A stretch of DNA of 64,000 nucleotides from Superficieibacter sp. HKU1. Its GTDB lineage: Bacteria > Pseudomonadota > Gammaproteobacteria > Enterobacterales > Enterobacteriaceae. The notes under the pieces are model-generated. The model saw nothing but the letters and a program-made list of their open reading frames with translations. It was not told the DNA's origin and searched no databases. The stretch lies in assembly GCF_029319185.1 (NCBI RefSeq), contig NZ_CP119754.1, positions 806,001 through 870,000 on the forward strand. The letters are read 5' to 3'. This document shows positions 35,914-45,123 of this stretch, one piece after another (within the stretch, counting starts at the first letter, position 1; every line of letters starts with the position of its first letter). A program made the translations under genes and the position numbers.

Positions 35914-36867
35914 ATGACGGATAAATTGACCTCTCTGCGTCAGTACACCACCGTGGTGGCTGACACCGGAGATATCGCGGCAATGAAGCTGTATCAGCCG
36001 CAGGATGCAACAACTAACCCTTCTTTGATCCTCGGCGCTGCGCAAATTCCTGAATACCGTAAACTGATTGACGATGCCGTGACCTGGGCACGTAGCCAGA
36101 GCAGCGATCGCGCGCAGCAGATCGTTGATGCCAGCGACAAACTGGCCGTTAACATTGGTCTGGAAATCCTGAAGCTGGTACCGGGACGTATCTCAACTGA
36201 AGTCGATGCGCGTCTTTCTTACGATACCGAAGCGTCCATCGTTAAAGCCAAACGCCTGATCAAGCTGTACAACGATGCTGGTATCAGCAACGATCGTATT
36301 CTGATCAAACTGGCGTCTACCTGGCAGGGCATTCGTGCCGCCGAGCAGCTGGAGAAAGAGGGGATCAACTGTAACCTGACGCTGCTGTTCTCGTTTGCCC
36401 AGGCTCGTGCCTGCGCTGAAGCGGGCGTCTATCTGATTTCCCCGTTTGTTGGCCGTATCCTCGACTGGTATAAAGCCAATACCGATAAGAAAGAGTACGC
36501 GCCTGCTGAAGATCCGGGCGTAGTATCGGTAACGGAAATCTACGAATACTACAAACAGCACGGCTATGAAACCGTGGTCATGGGCGCAAGCTTCCGTAAC
36601 CTGGGTGAAATCCTGGAGCTGGCGGGCTGCGATCGTCTGACCATCGCCCCGGCGCTGCTGAAAGAGCTGGCGGAAAGTGAAGGCGCGATCGAGCGTAAAC
36701 TGTCGTTTAGCGGCGAGGTTAAAGCACGCCCGGAACGCATTACTGAAGCTGAGTTCCTGTGGCAGCACAACCAGGATCCGATGGCAGTCGATAAACTGGC
36801 TGACGGCATCCGGAAGTTCGCCATCGACCAGGAAAAACTGGAAAAAATGATCGGCGACCTGCTGTAA
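35914..36867 (+). CDS. talB: Transaldolase B
   Basis: A 317-residue class I transaldolase of the non-oxidative pentose phosphate pathway. The Schiff-base lysine is K132 in ILIKLAST, and acid/base residues lie in DATTNPSLI (D17 region to N35). The reading frame is open 21 codons upstream, but the ATG at 35914 with AAAGAGAAA gives the E. coli length and N-terminus MTDKLTSLRQ. It is followed by a strong terminator. Confidence 0.97.
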   Translation: MTDKLTSLRQYTTVVADTGDIAAMKLYQPQDATTNPSLILGAAQIPEYRKLIDDAVTWARSQSSDRAQQIVDASDKLAVNIGLEILKLVPGRISTEVDARLSYDTEASIVKAKRLIKLYNDAGISNDRILIKLASTWQGIRAAEQLEKEGINCNLTLLFSFAQARACAEAGVYLISPFVGRILDWYKANTDKKEYAPAEDPGVVSVTEIYEYYKQHGYETVVMGASFRNLGEILELAGCDRLTIAPALLKELAESEGAIERKLSFSGEVKARPERITEAEFLWQHNQDPMAVDKLADGIRKFAIDQEKLEKMIGDLL

Positions 36868-36873
36868 TCATGA

Positions 36874-36907
36874 TGGCCGGTAACCACTTGCCGGCCACTT
36901 TTTTATC
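36874..36907 (+). terminator. Terminator after talB
   Basis: TGGCCGG / CCGGCCA stem 6 bp after the talB stop, followed by CTTTTTTATC. Confidence 0.88.
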
Positions 36908-36919
36908 TGGCAGGCCAAA

Positions 36920-37150
36920 TCAGTGTTGAAGCTGCCGTAACTCTTCTATTGCAATGCCCGTCATTTTGACGATCGCCTGCTCCTCTAAGCCATTCTCCAG
37001 CATCGCTCGCGCAATTTTGAGCGTGGCTTCGTGTTCGCCTGCCAGCTTGCCCTGACGAATACCTTTCAATAGACCGATATTTTCCAGTTGCTCTGCCATT
37101 GTCATCAATTCATCTCCATGTTGAGGGACACGCTGTGCAAGCTTACGCAA
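36920..37150 (-). pseudogene. C-terminal remnant of an Rpn-family nuclease/putative transposase
   Basis: The 76 residues read FLRKLAQRVPQHGDELM...GIAIEELRQLQH, the C-terminal coil of Rpn (recombination-promoting nuclease, PD-(D/E)XK) proteins, which are about 300 residues long. The catalytic N-terminal domain is missing: upstream on the same strand the frame reaches a stop 16 codons before, without nuclease motifs. The first possible start is a TTG with no clear ribosome site. E. coli and Salmonella have mog directly after talB, so this is the scar of an insertion and decay. Confidence 0.75.
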
Positions 37151-37312
37151 AAAAAACGGTGGCGTTTTGTGTCTCGCTAGTCTGCAACATGTAGTTTACC
37201 AGGGCAACTATTGGCTTCCAGTTAAAGCCATGTCCAGCCTGTTCAGATGCGTCGTATTGCGTGACATTCGCGTGTATTATTCCTGGAAATAGCATCACAG
37301 AAGGGAATAATC

Positions 37313-37900
37313 ATGAACACCTTACGCATTGGCTTAGTTTCCATCTCCGATCGCGCTTCCAGCGGCGTTTATCAGGATAAAGGCATTCCGGCGCTTGAGG
37401 CCTGGCTGGAAAAAGCGCTCACCACACCTTACGACATCCAGACGCGTTTGATCCCCGACGAGCAAAGCATCATTGAACAAACGCTATGCGAGCTGGTGGA
37501 CGAAATGAGTTGCCACCTGGTTTTGACCACGGGCGGAACCGGCCCGGCGCGACGGGATGTGACGCCGGATGCCACGCTGGCGGTGGCCGATCGTGAAATG
37601 CCTGGTTTTGGCGAGCAGATGCGGCAAATCAGCCTGCAATTTGTTCCTACCGCCATCCTTTCCCGTCAGGTTGGGGTTATTCGTAAGCAGGCGCTGATCC
37701 TCAACTTACCGGGCCAGCCTAAGTCTATTCAGGAAACGCTGGAAGGCGTTAAAGATGCGCAGGGTAAATCAGTCGTGCCGGGTATTTTTGCAAGTGTACC
37801 ATATTGTATACAGTTGCTTGAGGGGCCTTACATCGAAACTGACAGTCAGGTGGTAGATGCTTTCCGGCCGAAAAGCGCGAGACGAGAGAACCTTTCCTGA
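37313..37900 (+). CDS. mog: Molybdopterin adenylyltransferase Mog
   Basis: A 195-residue trimeric enzyme of molybdenum cofactor synthesis that adenylates molybdopterin before MoeA inserts molybdate. The MoaB/MogA signature TTGGTGPARRDVTPDAT (about 69-85) and the later LPGQPKS segment (about 139-145) are present. Strong GAAGGGAATAATCATG start context. It stands alone between the Rpn scar and the MHS transporter. Confidence 0.96.
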   Translation: MNTLRIGLVSISDRASSGVYQDKGIPALEAWLEKALTTPYDIQTRLIPDEQSIIEQTLCELVDEMSCHLVLTTGGTGPARRDVTPDATLAVADREMPGFGEQMRQISLQFVPTAILSRQVGVIRKQALILNLPGQPKSIQETLEGVKDAQGKSVVPGIFASVPYCIQLLEGPYIETDSQVVDAFRPKSARRENLS

Positions 37901-38021
37901 GTAAGCGCGTTACCAGTATTAAAACAAAAAGTCCGTGGCGTATCGATTTATTTACTATTAAGTAATTTTTATTTTACATAGTATAGTGAGTATCTTCTCT
38001 CCTGCTTACACATGGTCGGCT

Positions 38022-39323
38022 ATGTCGAAAAACGCACGGACTTTGAATCGCCAGGACTATAAAACGCTGACGCTCGCTGCCCTCGGTGGCGCGCTGGAGT
38101 TTTATGATTTTATTATCTTCGTTTTCTTTGCAGCGTTAATCGGCGATCTTTTCTTTCCCGCTACTATTCCGGACTGGCTGCGTCAGGTGCAGACGTTCGG
38201 GATTTTTGCCGCCGGGTATCTGGCACGACCGCTGGGGGGCATTATTATGGCCCATTTCGGCGATCGGGTCGGTCGTAAAAAGATGTTTACCCTGAGCATT
38301 CTGCTTATGGCCTTGCCAACGCTGGCGATAGGGCTGCTGCCTGTCTATGCCACGGCAGGTTTAGCGGCACCATTGCTTCTGCTGTTAATGCGTATCCTTC
38401 AGGGCGCAGCAATCGGTGGTGAGGTGCCGGGAGCGTGGGTATTTGTCGCTGAGCATGTGCCGGAGCGGCGGATCGGCATCGCCTGTGGCACGCTGACGGC
38501 CGGGCTGACAGTGGGTATTTTGCTCGGCTCGGTGGTGGCGACTATCGTCAATACCACCCTGAGCCAGCAGACGATCCATGATATTGGCTGGCGTATACCG
38601 TTCCTGCTGGGCGGAGCGTTTGGGCTGATTGCGATGTATCTGCGCCGCTGGTTACAGGAGACGCCCATCTTTCTGGAAATGCAGCAGCGTAAGATCCTCG
38701 AGCAGGAACTGCCGGTAAAGGCGGTTATTGTCAGGCATAAAAAAGCGGTCGTCCTCTCCATGCTGCTGACCGGGCTGCTCTCTGCCGGCATCGTGGTGGT
38801 GATTCTGATGTCGCCAGTCTGGCTGCAAAAACAGTATGGCTTTGCCCCTGCGCTAACTCTGCAGGCCAACAGCATCGCCACGATTATGCTCTGTTTTGGC
38901 TGTCTGATTGCCGGACTGGCGGTCGATCGTTTTGGGCCCGGTAAAACCTTTATCATTGGCAGCACGACGCTGGCCTGTTCCGCCTGGATGTTCTATCACC
39001 TCTCCGGCGTCTATCCGCAGCAGCTTTTTTTACTGTACGGTCTGGTGGGGCTCTGCGTGGGTGTGGTGGGGGCCGTACCTTATGTGATGGTCAACGCTTT
39101 CCCGCCCGCGGTGCGTTTTTCCGGCATTTCCTTTTCCTACAATATGTCGTATGCCATTTTCGGCGGCCTGACGCCTGTTGCGGTCACCATGCTGATGGGC
39201 GTTTCGCCGATGGCGCCGGCCTGGTATATTCTGGGGGTGTCAGTGATGGGAATCGTGCTGGGTGTCGTCTTAAAACGTGAGAGCGGTGAAGGCAATACGG
39301 AGAAGATCTTACAGCGTTCTTAA
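38022..39323 (+). CDS. MHS-family metabolite:H+ symporter (major facilitator)
   Basis: A 433-residue major facilitator with 12 predicted helices, of the metabolite:H+ symporter type (ProP, ShiA, KgtP, CitA relatives). The MHS/MFS signatures are ALGGALEFYDFIIFVFF in helix 1, GDRVGRKKMF in the loop between helices 2 and 3 (near residue 80), and LRILQGAAIGGEVPGA in helix 4. The substrate cannot be told. The frame opens at a GTG 12 codons earlier; ATG 38022 leading to MSKNARTLNRQDYKTL seems better. It is absent from this place in E. coli K-12, so it is lineage-specific. Confidence 0.85.
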   Translation: MSKNARTLNRQDYKTLTLAALGGALEFYDFIIFVFFAALIGDLFFPATIPDWLRQVQTFGIFAAGYLARPLGGIIMAHFGDRVGRKKMFTLSILLMALPTLAIGLLPVYATAGLAAPLLLLLMRILQGAAIGGEVPGAWVFVAEHVPERRIGIACGTLTAGLTVGILLGSVVATIVNTTLSQQTIHDIGWRIPFLLGGAFGLIAMYLRRWLQETPIFLEMQQRKILEQELPVKAVIVRHKKAVVLSMLLTGLLSAGIVVVILMSPVWLQKQYGFAPALTLQANSIATIMLCFGCLIAGLAVDRFGPGKTFIIGSTTLACSAWMFYHLSGVYPQQLFLLYGLVGLCVGVVGAVPYVMVNAFPPAVRFSGISFSYNMSYAIFGGLTPVAVTMLMGVSPMAPAWYILGVSVMGIVLGVVLKRESGEGNTEKILQRS

Positions 39324-39369
39324 TGCTGATGATGCGGCGGATACCCTGAGCGGTACCCGCCAGCGTCAA

Positions 39370-39936
39370 TTAGTGCTGCTCGCCAATCGGCAGCACGGTA
39401 CGGCCGAACTGTTCGTTCAGCACTTCACCCATCGCCAGATAAATTGCGCTTGCACCACAAACCAGACCGACCCAGCCAGCAATATGAATGATGCCTTCAT
39501 TACCGCCAATGTTACCGACTGCCAACAGTGCAAACAGAACGGTCAGGCTTAAAAAGACAAATGACAGCATTCTTGCGCCTTTCAGCGTGCCGAAGAACAT
39601 GAACAGCGTAAACACGCCCCACAGGCCGAGGTAAGCATCGAGGAACTGCGCGTTTGGCGCATCGGTTAAGCCCATTTTCGGCATCAGCAGGATGGCGACC
39701 AGCGTTAGCCAGAAAGATCCGTAAGACGTAAACGCGGTTAAGCCAAAGGTATTACCTTTCTTAAATTCCAGCAGACCGGCAAAAATCTGCGCAATACCAC
39801 CGTAAAAAATACCCATCGCCAGAATAATACCGTCGAAAGGGAAAATGCCCGCATTATGCAGATTCAGCAGAATGGTGGTCATGCCGAAACCCATCAAGCC
39901 CAGCGGAGCCGGATTAGCCAACTTAGTGTTGCCCAT
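39370..39936 (-). CDS. satP: Succinate/acetate:proton symporter SatP (YaaH)
   Basis: A 188-residue AceTr-family membrane protein with six helices. The family signature NPAPLGLMGFGMTT(I)LLNL is at residues about 7-24. It transports acetate and succinate with protons. It is convergent with the MHS gene and downstream of yaaW on the same strand. Confidence 0.95.
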   Translation of the reverse strand: MGNTKLANPAPLGLMGFGMTTILLNLHNAGIFPFDGIILAMGIFYGGIAQIFAGLLEFKKGNTFGLTAFTSYGSFWLTLVAILLMPKMGLTDAPNAQFLDAYLGLWGVFTLFMFFGTLKGARMLSFVFLSLTVLFALLAVGNIGGNEGIIHIAGWVGLVCGASAIYLAMGEVLNEQFGRTVLPIGEQH

Positions 39937-40088
39937 AATTCCTCAAAACTCATCGATTTGTAGTGAAAGGTGTTCGCCCGTCAAACCCGCTTCGGGGAGG
40001 GCGCAGCATCATAATCGGCGTTGTTTGCGCTGTCTATGATCTGCCGGGGGTAAAAAGGTGATTTTTACCCCGCACAGTGATGGAGAAA

Positions 40089-40802
40089 TCAGCTTTGTTG
40101 TGCCGCAATCATTCGGCGCAGGCAGGCTATGCGTAATACGGCGGGGATGGTTACCCGCCAGGCTGTACCGCTAACGGCTTTGACACTATTTAACGCTGCA
40201 CCCACCGGGCCGCCGAGCCCGGCACCGCGCAGTAAACCGTGTCCAATCACGCTGACGGCTGCATGGGTGCGCAGGATGCGTTTTAGCTGGCTGGAGAGCA
40301 ATAGCGAAACACCGTCAATTAGTTTTTTATCCTTAAGCAAACAGGGCAAAATTTCTTCCAGCTCGCTGACTTTGAGCTTTACCGCAGCAAAGAACTGCGC
40401 TTTTTGCTCGTCATTCATTTTCTTCCACGTATTGCGCAGAAAATGCTCCAGCAGGCACTGTTCTATTTCAAACGTGGACTGGTTTTTTTTCGCTTTCAGC
40501 TTCAGGCGATGGCAGACATCCAGCAGAATAACCCGATACAATTTACCGTGCCCGCGCAGCGTATTGGCGATGCTGTCGCCGCCGAAATGCTGAAGTTCGC
40601 CAGCGATAAGCTGCCAGCTGCGCCGATGGCGTTCCGGATGTCCTTCCATCGACTGATAAAGTTCATTACGTAACAGCTTGCTTGAGAGACGCGGCTTATC
40701 TTTACTGTTATGGGTTAATAAACGGGCAAAGTCAGCCAGTTGCTCTTCGCTACAGTGCTGTAAAAAACTAAGATCGTCGTCGTGTAAATAAGTGACGTTC
40801 AT
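40089..40802 (-). CDS. yaaW: YaaW, UPF0174 family protein
   Basis: A 237-residue protein of the UPF0174 family, similar to E. coli YaaW. The N-terminal part is charged and helical (DDDLSFLQHCSEEQLADFARLLTH). Residues about 165-230 are hydrophobic and glycine-rich (HGLLRGAGLGGPVGAALNSV), suggesting membrane association. The function is unknown. The plus-strand frame 40129-40593 within it corresponds in position to the disputed E. coli htgA and is not annotated. Confidence 0.85.
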   Translation of the reverse strand: MNVTYLHDDDLSFLQHCSEEQLADFARLLTHNSKDKPRLSSKLLRNELYQSMEGHPERHRRSWQLIAGELQHFGGDSIANTLRGHGKLYRVILLDVCHRLKLKAKKNQSTFEIEQCLLEHFLRNTWKKMNDEQKAQFFAAVKLKVSELEEILPCLLKDKKLIDGVSLLLSSQLKRILRTHAAVSVIGHGLLRGAGLGGPVGAALNSVKAVSGTAWRVTIPAVLRIACLRRMIAAQQS

Positions 40803-40851
40803 GAATGTTAATGTCCAATAAATAAAGTTAACAACAATGGACTTTTAAAAA

Positions 40852-41256
40852 TTAATCATCACCAATGATTTTTAAGCGCGCCATATCTGATGAGTTCACC
40901 GTATGGCCGGAAAAGACTATCTTCGACACGCAGCGTTTATTATCGTTGTCACTATTAATATTAATCCAGTTTGTGCTCTCACCTTCTTTGATGGTGGAGG
41001 GGACGTTCAGGCTCTGGCTTGCGCTGCGTGAGACGTTAAAGTAGACCGAGGCGCCGCTAAGCTGCACATCACCGTGTTCGGCTTTAATCTGGATGCGCTT
41101 CACCACCCGGCAAATGGGCATTTTCAGGGTTAAATCGTTCGTTTCATTACGCGGCATGGCGACAATGCCCATTGCTTTATGATCGTTCGCCATGGCAGGC
41201 AGATTGATCAATAAGCCAGACAGTAAGCCTAAAGAAATTATTAATAACCGGTTCAT
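40852..41256 (-). CDS. yaaI: YaaI, DUF2541 exported protein
   Basis: A 134-residue protein with a clear signal peptide (cleavage after INLPAMA, about residue 23) and two cysteines (C49 in PICRVV and C108 in KRCVSK) that could pair in the periplasm. It matches E. coli YaaI/DUF2541 in length and place; the function is unknown. It lies on the minus strand upstream of dnaK, divergent from it. Confidence 0.9.
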   Translation of the reverse strand: MNRLLIISLGLLSGLLINLPAMANDHKAMGIVAMPRNETNDLTLKMPICRVVKRIQIKAEHGDVQLSGASVYFNVSRSASQSLNVPSTIKEGESTNWININSDNDNKRCVSKIVFSGHTVNSSDMARLKIIGDD

Positions 41257-41647
41257 TTTTATTCCTTTGTAAATGCATTTAATGGCGCGTTAGCAGGGCG
41301 CTTTATTTTAACACTTAATGGCTTTTTCCTTCGAGTTCGCAATGCTTTCCATTTATTTCAATCGTTCCATGAATGTATTTGTTATTTATATTCATGGTTT
41401 GAATGCATTGTTTGTCACCTGGGCGCAGAACGCGTCCAGAGTGGCCGACAAACCGTCCGGCGCGATGCCAGTCGGCAAAATTTTTTTCACTTCCCCCCTT
41501 GATGCAGGTCACGGCGACCCCATCTTGTAGTCAACCGCAGTGAGTGAACCTGAAAAAAAACGATTTAAGGCAGTTGAAACCGCACGTTTCGCCCTTATTA
41601 CAGGTTCACAACCACATGATGACCGAATTTTTAGTGGAGACGTTTAG
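41257..41647. other. yaaI-dnaK intergenic region, 391 bp
   Basis: No convincing gene. Open frames of 65-70 codons on both strands (41315-41512, 41318-41530) lack homology known to me and overlap the dnaK promoter. The distal part carries the heat-shock promoter, and the dnaK leader is about 110 nt. Confidence 0.6.
41498..41525 (+). promoter_or_regulatory. Sigma-32 (heat shock) promoter of dnaKJ
   Basis: -35 CTTGATG (41498-41504), a 13-bp spacer and -10 CCCCATCT (41518-41525) fit the RpoH consensus CTTGAA-N13..15-CCCCATNT. This matches the major dnaK promoter of E. coli. Confidence 0.9.
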
Positions 41648-43561
41648 ATGGGTAAAATTATTGGTATCGACCTGGGTACAACTAACTCTTGTATAGCGAT
41701 TATGGATGGCACGCAGGCACGTGTGCTGGAGAACGCAGAGGGCGACCGTACTACGCCTTCTATCATTGCATATACTCAGGATGGTGAAACTCTGGTTGGT
41801 CAGCCGGCTAAGCGTCAGGCAGTGACAAACCCGCAAAACACCCTGTTTGCGATTAAACGCCTGATTGGCCGCCGCTTCCAGGACGAAGAAGTACAGCGTG
41901 ATGAAGCCATCATGCCGTACAAAATCATCGCCGCCGATAACGGTGATGCGTGGATTGACGTTAAAGGTCAGAAAATGGCACCGCCGCAGATCTCTGCGGA
42001 AGTGCTGAAAAAAATGAAGAAAACGGCGGAAGATTACCTGGGTGAACCGGTAACTGAAGCGGTTATTACCGTCCCGGCGTACTTTAACGATGCGCAGCGT
42101 CAGGCGACCAAAGACGCTGGCCGTATCGCGGGTCTGGAAGTCAAACGCATCATCAACGAACCTACCGCTGCCGCACTGGCTTACGGTCTGGATAAAGAAG
42201 TGGGTAACCGTACCATCGCGGTTTATGACCTCGGCGGTGGTACCTTCGATATCTCTATTATCGAAATCGACGATGTTGACGGCGAAAAAACCTTTGAAGT
42301 TCTGGCAACCAACGGTGATACCCACCTGGGTGGTGAAGACTTCGACAGCCGTATGATCAACTACCTCGTTGACGAGTTTAAGAAAGATCAGGGCATTGAC
42401 CTGCGTAACGATCCGCTGGCCATGCAGCGTCTGAAAGAAGCGGCAGAAAAAGCGAAAATCGAACTTTCTTCTGCGCAGCAGACCGACGTTAACCTGCCGT
42501 ACATCACTGCAGATGCGACCGGTCCGAAGCACATGAACATCAAAGTGACCCGTGCGAAACTGGAAAGCCTGGTTGAAGACCTGGTAAACCGTTCTATCGA
42601 GCCGCTGAAAGTGGCACTGCAGGATGCGGGTCTGTCCGTCTCTGACGTTCAGGACGTGATCCTGGTCGGTGGCCAGACGCGTATGCCGATGGTGCAGAAA
42701 AAAGTGGCCGAGTTCTTCGGTAAAGAACCGCGTAAAGACGTTAACCCGGATGAAGCGGTGGCCATCGGTGCCGCAGTTCAGGGCGGTGTCCTGACCGGTG
42801 AAGTGAAAGACGTACTGCTGCTGGACGTTACCCCGCTGTCACTGGGTATTGAAACCATGGGCGGCGTGATGACGGCGCTTATCGCGAAAAACACCACTAT
42901 CCCGACCAAACACAGCCAGGTGTTCTCGACTGCGGAAGACAATCAGTCTGCTGTTACGATCCATGTGCTGCAGGGTGAGCGTAAACGCGCTTCTGACAAC
43001 AAAGATCTGGGCCAGTTTAACCTGGATGGTATTCAGCCTGCGCCGCGCGGTATGCCGCAGATCGAAGTCACCTTCGACATCGATGCTGACGGTATCCTGC
43101 ATGTTTCTGCAAAAGACAAAAACAGCGGTAAAGAGCAGAAGATCACCATCAAGGCCTCTTCTGGTCTGAACGAAGACGAAATCGCGAAAATGGTTCGCGA
43201 AGCGGAAGCCAACGCGGAATCTGACCGTAAGTTCGAAGAACTGGTTCAGACCCGTAACCAGGGCGACCATCTACTGCACAGCACCCGTAAGCAGGTTGAA
43301 GAAGCGGGCGACCAGTTGCCAGCTGATGACAAAACCGCTATCGAGTCTGCACTGAGCGCGCTGGAAACGTCGCTGAAAGGCGAAGACAAAGCGGATATCG
43401 AAGCGAAGATGCAGGCGCTGGCGCAGGTTTCCCAGAAGCTGATGGAAATTGCTCAGCAGCAGCACGCACAGCAGCAGGCTGGCGCTGATGCTTCTGCAAA
43501 CAACGCGCAGGATGACGATGTGGTCGACGCTGAGTTTGAAGAAGTAAAAGACAAAAAATAA
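41648..43561 (+). CDS. dnaK: Chaperone DnaK (Hsp70)
   Basis: A 637-residue Hsp70. The ATPase domain begins with GIDLGTTNSC (6-15) and contains VYDLGGGTFD near 194-203 including the autophosphorylated Thr of DnaK. The linker VLLLDVTPL is near 389-397, followed by the substrate-binding beta domain and helical lid, ending in the acidic DDVVDAEFEEVKDKK tail. It refolds proteins with DnaJ and GrpE and controls sigma-32 stability. One residue shorter than in E. coli. Confidence 0.99.
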   Translation: MGKIIGIDLGTTNSCIAIMDGTQARVLENAEGDRTTPSIIAYTQDGETLVGQPAKRQAVTNPQNTLFAIKRLIGRRFQDEEVQRDEAIMPYKIIAADNGDAWIDVKGQKMAPPQISAEVLKKMKKTAEDYLGEPVTEAVITVPAYFNDAQRQATKDAGRIAGLEVKRIINEPTAAALAYGLDKEVGNRTIAVYDLGGGTFDISIIEIDDVDGEKTFEVLATNGDTHLGGEDFDSRMINYLVDEFKKDQGIDLRNDPLAMQRLKEAAEKAKIELSSAQQTDVNLPYITADATGPKHMNIKVTRAKLESLVEDLVNRSIEPLKVALQDAGLSVSDVQDVILVGGQTRMPMVQKKVAEFFGKEPRKDVNPDEAVAIGAAVQGGVLTGEVKDVLLLDVTPLSLGIETMGGVMTALIAKNTTIPTKHSQVFSTAEDNQSAVTIHVLQGERKRASDNKDLGQFNLDGIQPAPRGMPQIEVTFDIDADGILHVSAKDKNSGKEQKITIKASSGLNEDEIAKMVREAEANAESDRKFEELVQTRNQGDHLLHSTRKQVEEAGDQLPADDKTAIESALSALETSLKGEDKADIEAKMQALAQVSQKLMEIAQQQHAQQQAGADASANNAQDDDVVDAEFEEVKDKK

Positions 43562-43587
43562 TCGCCCTTTGAATGGGTTATGAACTG

Positions 43588-43620
43588 GCACGGGCGAAGA
43601 GGTTTCCTCTCCGCCCGTGC
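43588..43620 (+). other. Hairpin in the dnaK-dnaJ gap
   Basis: GCACGGGCG / CGCCCGTGC, 9-bp stem with an inner AGAGG / CCTCT helix. No U-run follows, so it is likely a partial attenuator or processing/stability element that lowers dnaJ relative to dnaK. Confidence 0.6.
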
Positions 43621-43646
43621 TCGCATGTTAGGGGCTGAAAAAGACA

Positions 43647-44783
43647 ATGGCGAAACAAGATTATTATGAGATTTTAGGCGTTTCCCGAACGGCGGAAGAG
43701 CGTGAAATCAAAAAGGCGTACAAACGCCTGGCGATGAAATATCACCCGGACCGTAACCAGGGCGATAAAGAAGCCGAAGCCAAATTTAAAGAAATTAAAG
43801 AAGCGTATGAAATCCTGACAGACGCCCAGAAGCGTGCAGCTTACGATCAGTACGGTCACGCTGCGTTTGAGCAGGGCGGCATGGGCGGTGGCGGCGGTTT
43901 TGGCGGCGGCGGTGCTGATTTCGGCGATATCTTTGGCGACGTGTTTGGCGATATCTTCGGCGGCGGTCGTGGTCGCCAGCGAGCCTCTCGCGGTGCCGAT
44001 CTGCGCTACAACATGGAGCTGACGCTGGAAGAGGCGGTACGCGGTGTTACCAAAGAAATCCGTATTCCGACGCTGGAAGAATGTGATATCTGCCACGGTA
44101 GCGGAGCCAAACCCGGCACCCAGCCGCAGACCTGTCCGACCTGCCACGGTTCCGGCCAGGTGCAGATGCGTCAGGGCTTCTTTGCGGTACAGCAGGCCTG
44201 TCCGCACTGTCAGGGCCGCGGTACGCTGATCAAAGATCCTTGCCACAAGTGCCACGGTCACGGGCGCGTTGAGAAGAGCAAAACGCTGTCGGTTAAAATC
44301 CCGGCGGGCGTGGATACCGGCGATCGTATCCGTCTGTCTGGCGAGGGCGAAGCGGGCGAGCACGGCGCACCGGCAGGCGATCTGTACGTTCAGGTGCAGG
44401 TAAAACAGCACCCGATCTTCGAGCGCGAAGGTAACAACCTGTATTGCGAAGTGCCGATCAACTTTGCCATGGCGGCGCTGGGCGGTGAAATCGAAGTTCC
44501 GACCCTGGATGGCCGCGTGAAGCTGAAAGTACCGGGTGAAACGCAGACCGGTAAACTGTTCCGTATGCGTGGCAAAGGCGTGAAATCCGTGCGCGGCGGG
44601 GCGCAGGGCGACCTGCTGTGCCGTGTGGTTGTCGAAACGCCGGTCGGTCTCAATGACAAGCAGAAACAGCTCCTGAAAGAGTTACAGGACAGTTTTGGCG
44701 GTCCAACGGGCGAACATAACAGCCCGCGTTCTAAAAGCTTCTTCGATGGCGTAAAAAAGTTTTTTGATGATTTGACGCGTTAA
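43647..44783 (+). CDS. dnaJ: Chaperone DnaJ (Hsp40)
   Basis: A 378-residue type I Hsp40. Domains: J domain with HPD at 33-35, Gly/Phe-rich linker (about 75-105), zinc domain with four CxxCxGxG repeats (CDICHGSG, CPTCHGSG, CPHCQGRG, CHKCHGHG; about 145-205), and C-terminal substrate-binding domains. It stimulates DnaK ATPase. It is 85 bp after dnaK in the same operon; a terminator follows. Confidence 0.98.
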   Translation: MAKQDYYEILGVSRTAEEREIKKAYKRLAMKYHPDRNQGDKEAEAKFKEIKEAYEILTDAQKRAAYDQYGHAAFEQGGMGGGGGFGGGGADFGDIFGDVFGDIFGGGRGRQRASRGADLRYNMELTLEEAVRGVTKEIRIPTLEECDICHGSGAKPGTQPQTCPTCHGSGQVQMRQGFFAVQQACPHCQGRGTLIKDPCHKCHGHGRVEKSKTLSVKIPAGVDTGDRIRLSGEGEAGEHGAPAGDLYVQVQVKQHPIFEREGNNLYCEVPINFAMAALGGEIEVPTLDGRVKLKVPGETQTGKLFRMRGKGVKSVRGGAQGDLLCRVVVETPVGLNDKQKQLLKELQDSFGGPTGEHNSPRSKSFFDGVKKFFDDLTR

Positions 44784-44803
44784 TATCATCTCTGTCATTT
44801 ATT

Positions 44804-44832
44804 AGCCTGAGAGCTCTCTCAGGCTTTTTTTT
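44804..44832 (+). terminator. Terminator of dnaKJ
   Basis: AGCCTGAG / CTCAGGCT 8-bp stem with 6-nt loop followed by eight T. Confidence 0.9.
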
Positions 44833-45123
44833 GCGCGTTTATTACCGGGGCGGCCAACATCCCTCAGCAAAAGGGCGGCATTCCTGACGTTCGGATTTCA
44901 GTATCGCCATAAAACAGAGAGTGATATTAAGTTTTATTAAAAATGATTTTTGGTTTAGCTAAATAGAGTTGTTGGTTTATATGGAAAATTTTGTGGATTT
45001 ATTGTTTATAAAAAAACGATATTTCTCATCGTAGTAATTTATTATTGTTTTGATAAACTGTTATTTGCATTATTTTGAGTATTATCTATATTGCATTTTT
45101 TGAATTTAAGAGGCTGACAATGG
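44833..45123. other. AT-rich gap before the accessory block
   Basis: About 290 bp without a gene. Composition drops sharply to AT-rich from about 44,930, marking the border between the conserved dnaKJ core and the accessory chitinase/fimbria block. It should hold the promoter of the LysR gene; no palindromic operator or att-like repeat could be made out. Confidence 0.6.

Noticed and set aside
40129..40593. Plus-strand frame over yaaW resembling the position of htgA
   Set aside because: It lies wholly antisense to yaaW, has no ribosome site of note, and the htgA gene of E. coli is itself disputed.
41315..41530. Small genes of 65-70 codons in the yaaI-dnaK gap
   Set aside because: They overlap each other on opposite strands and the dnaK heat-shock promoter, with no domain or start-site support.
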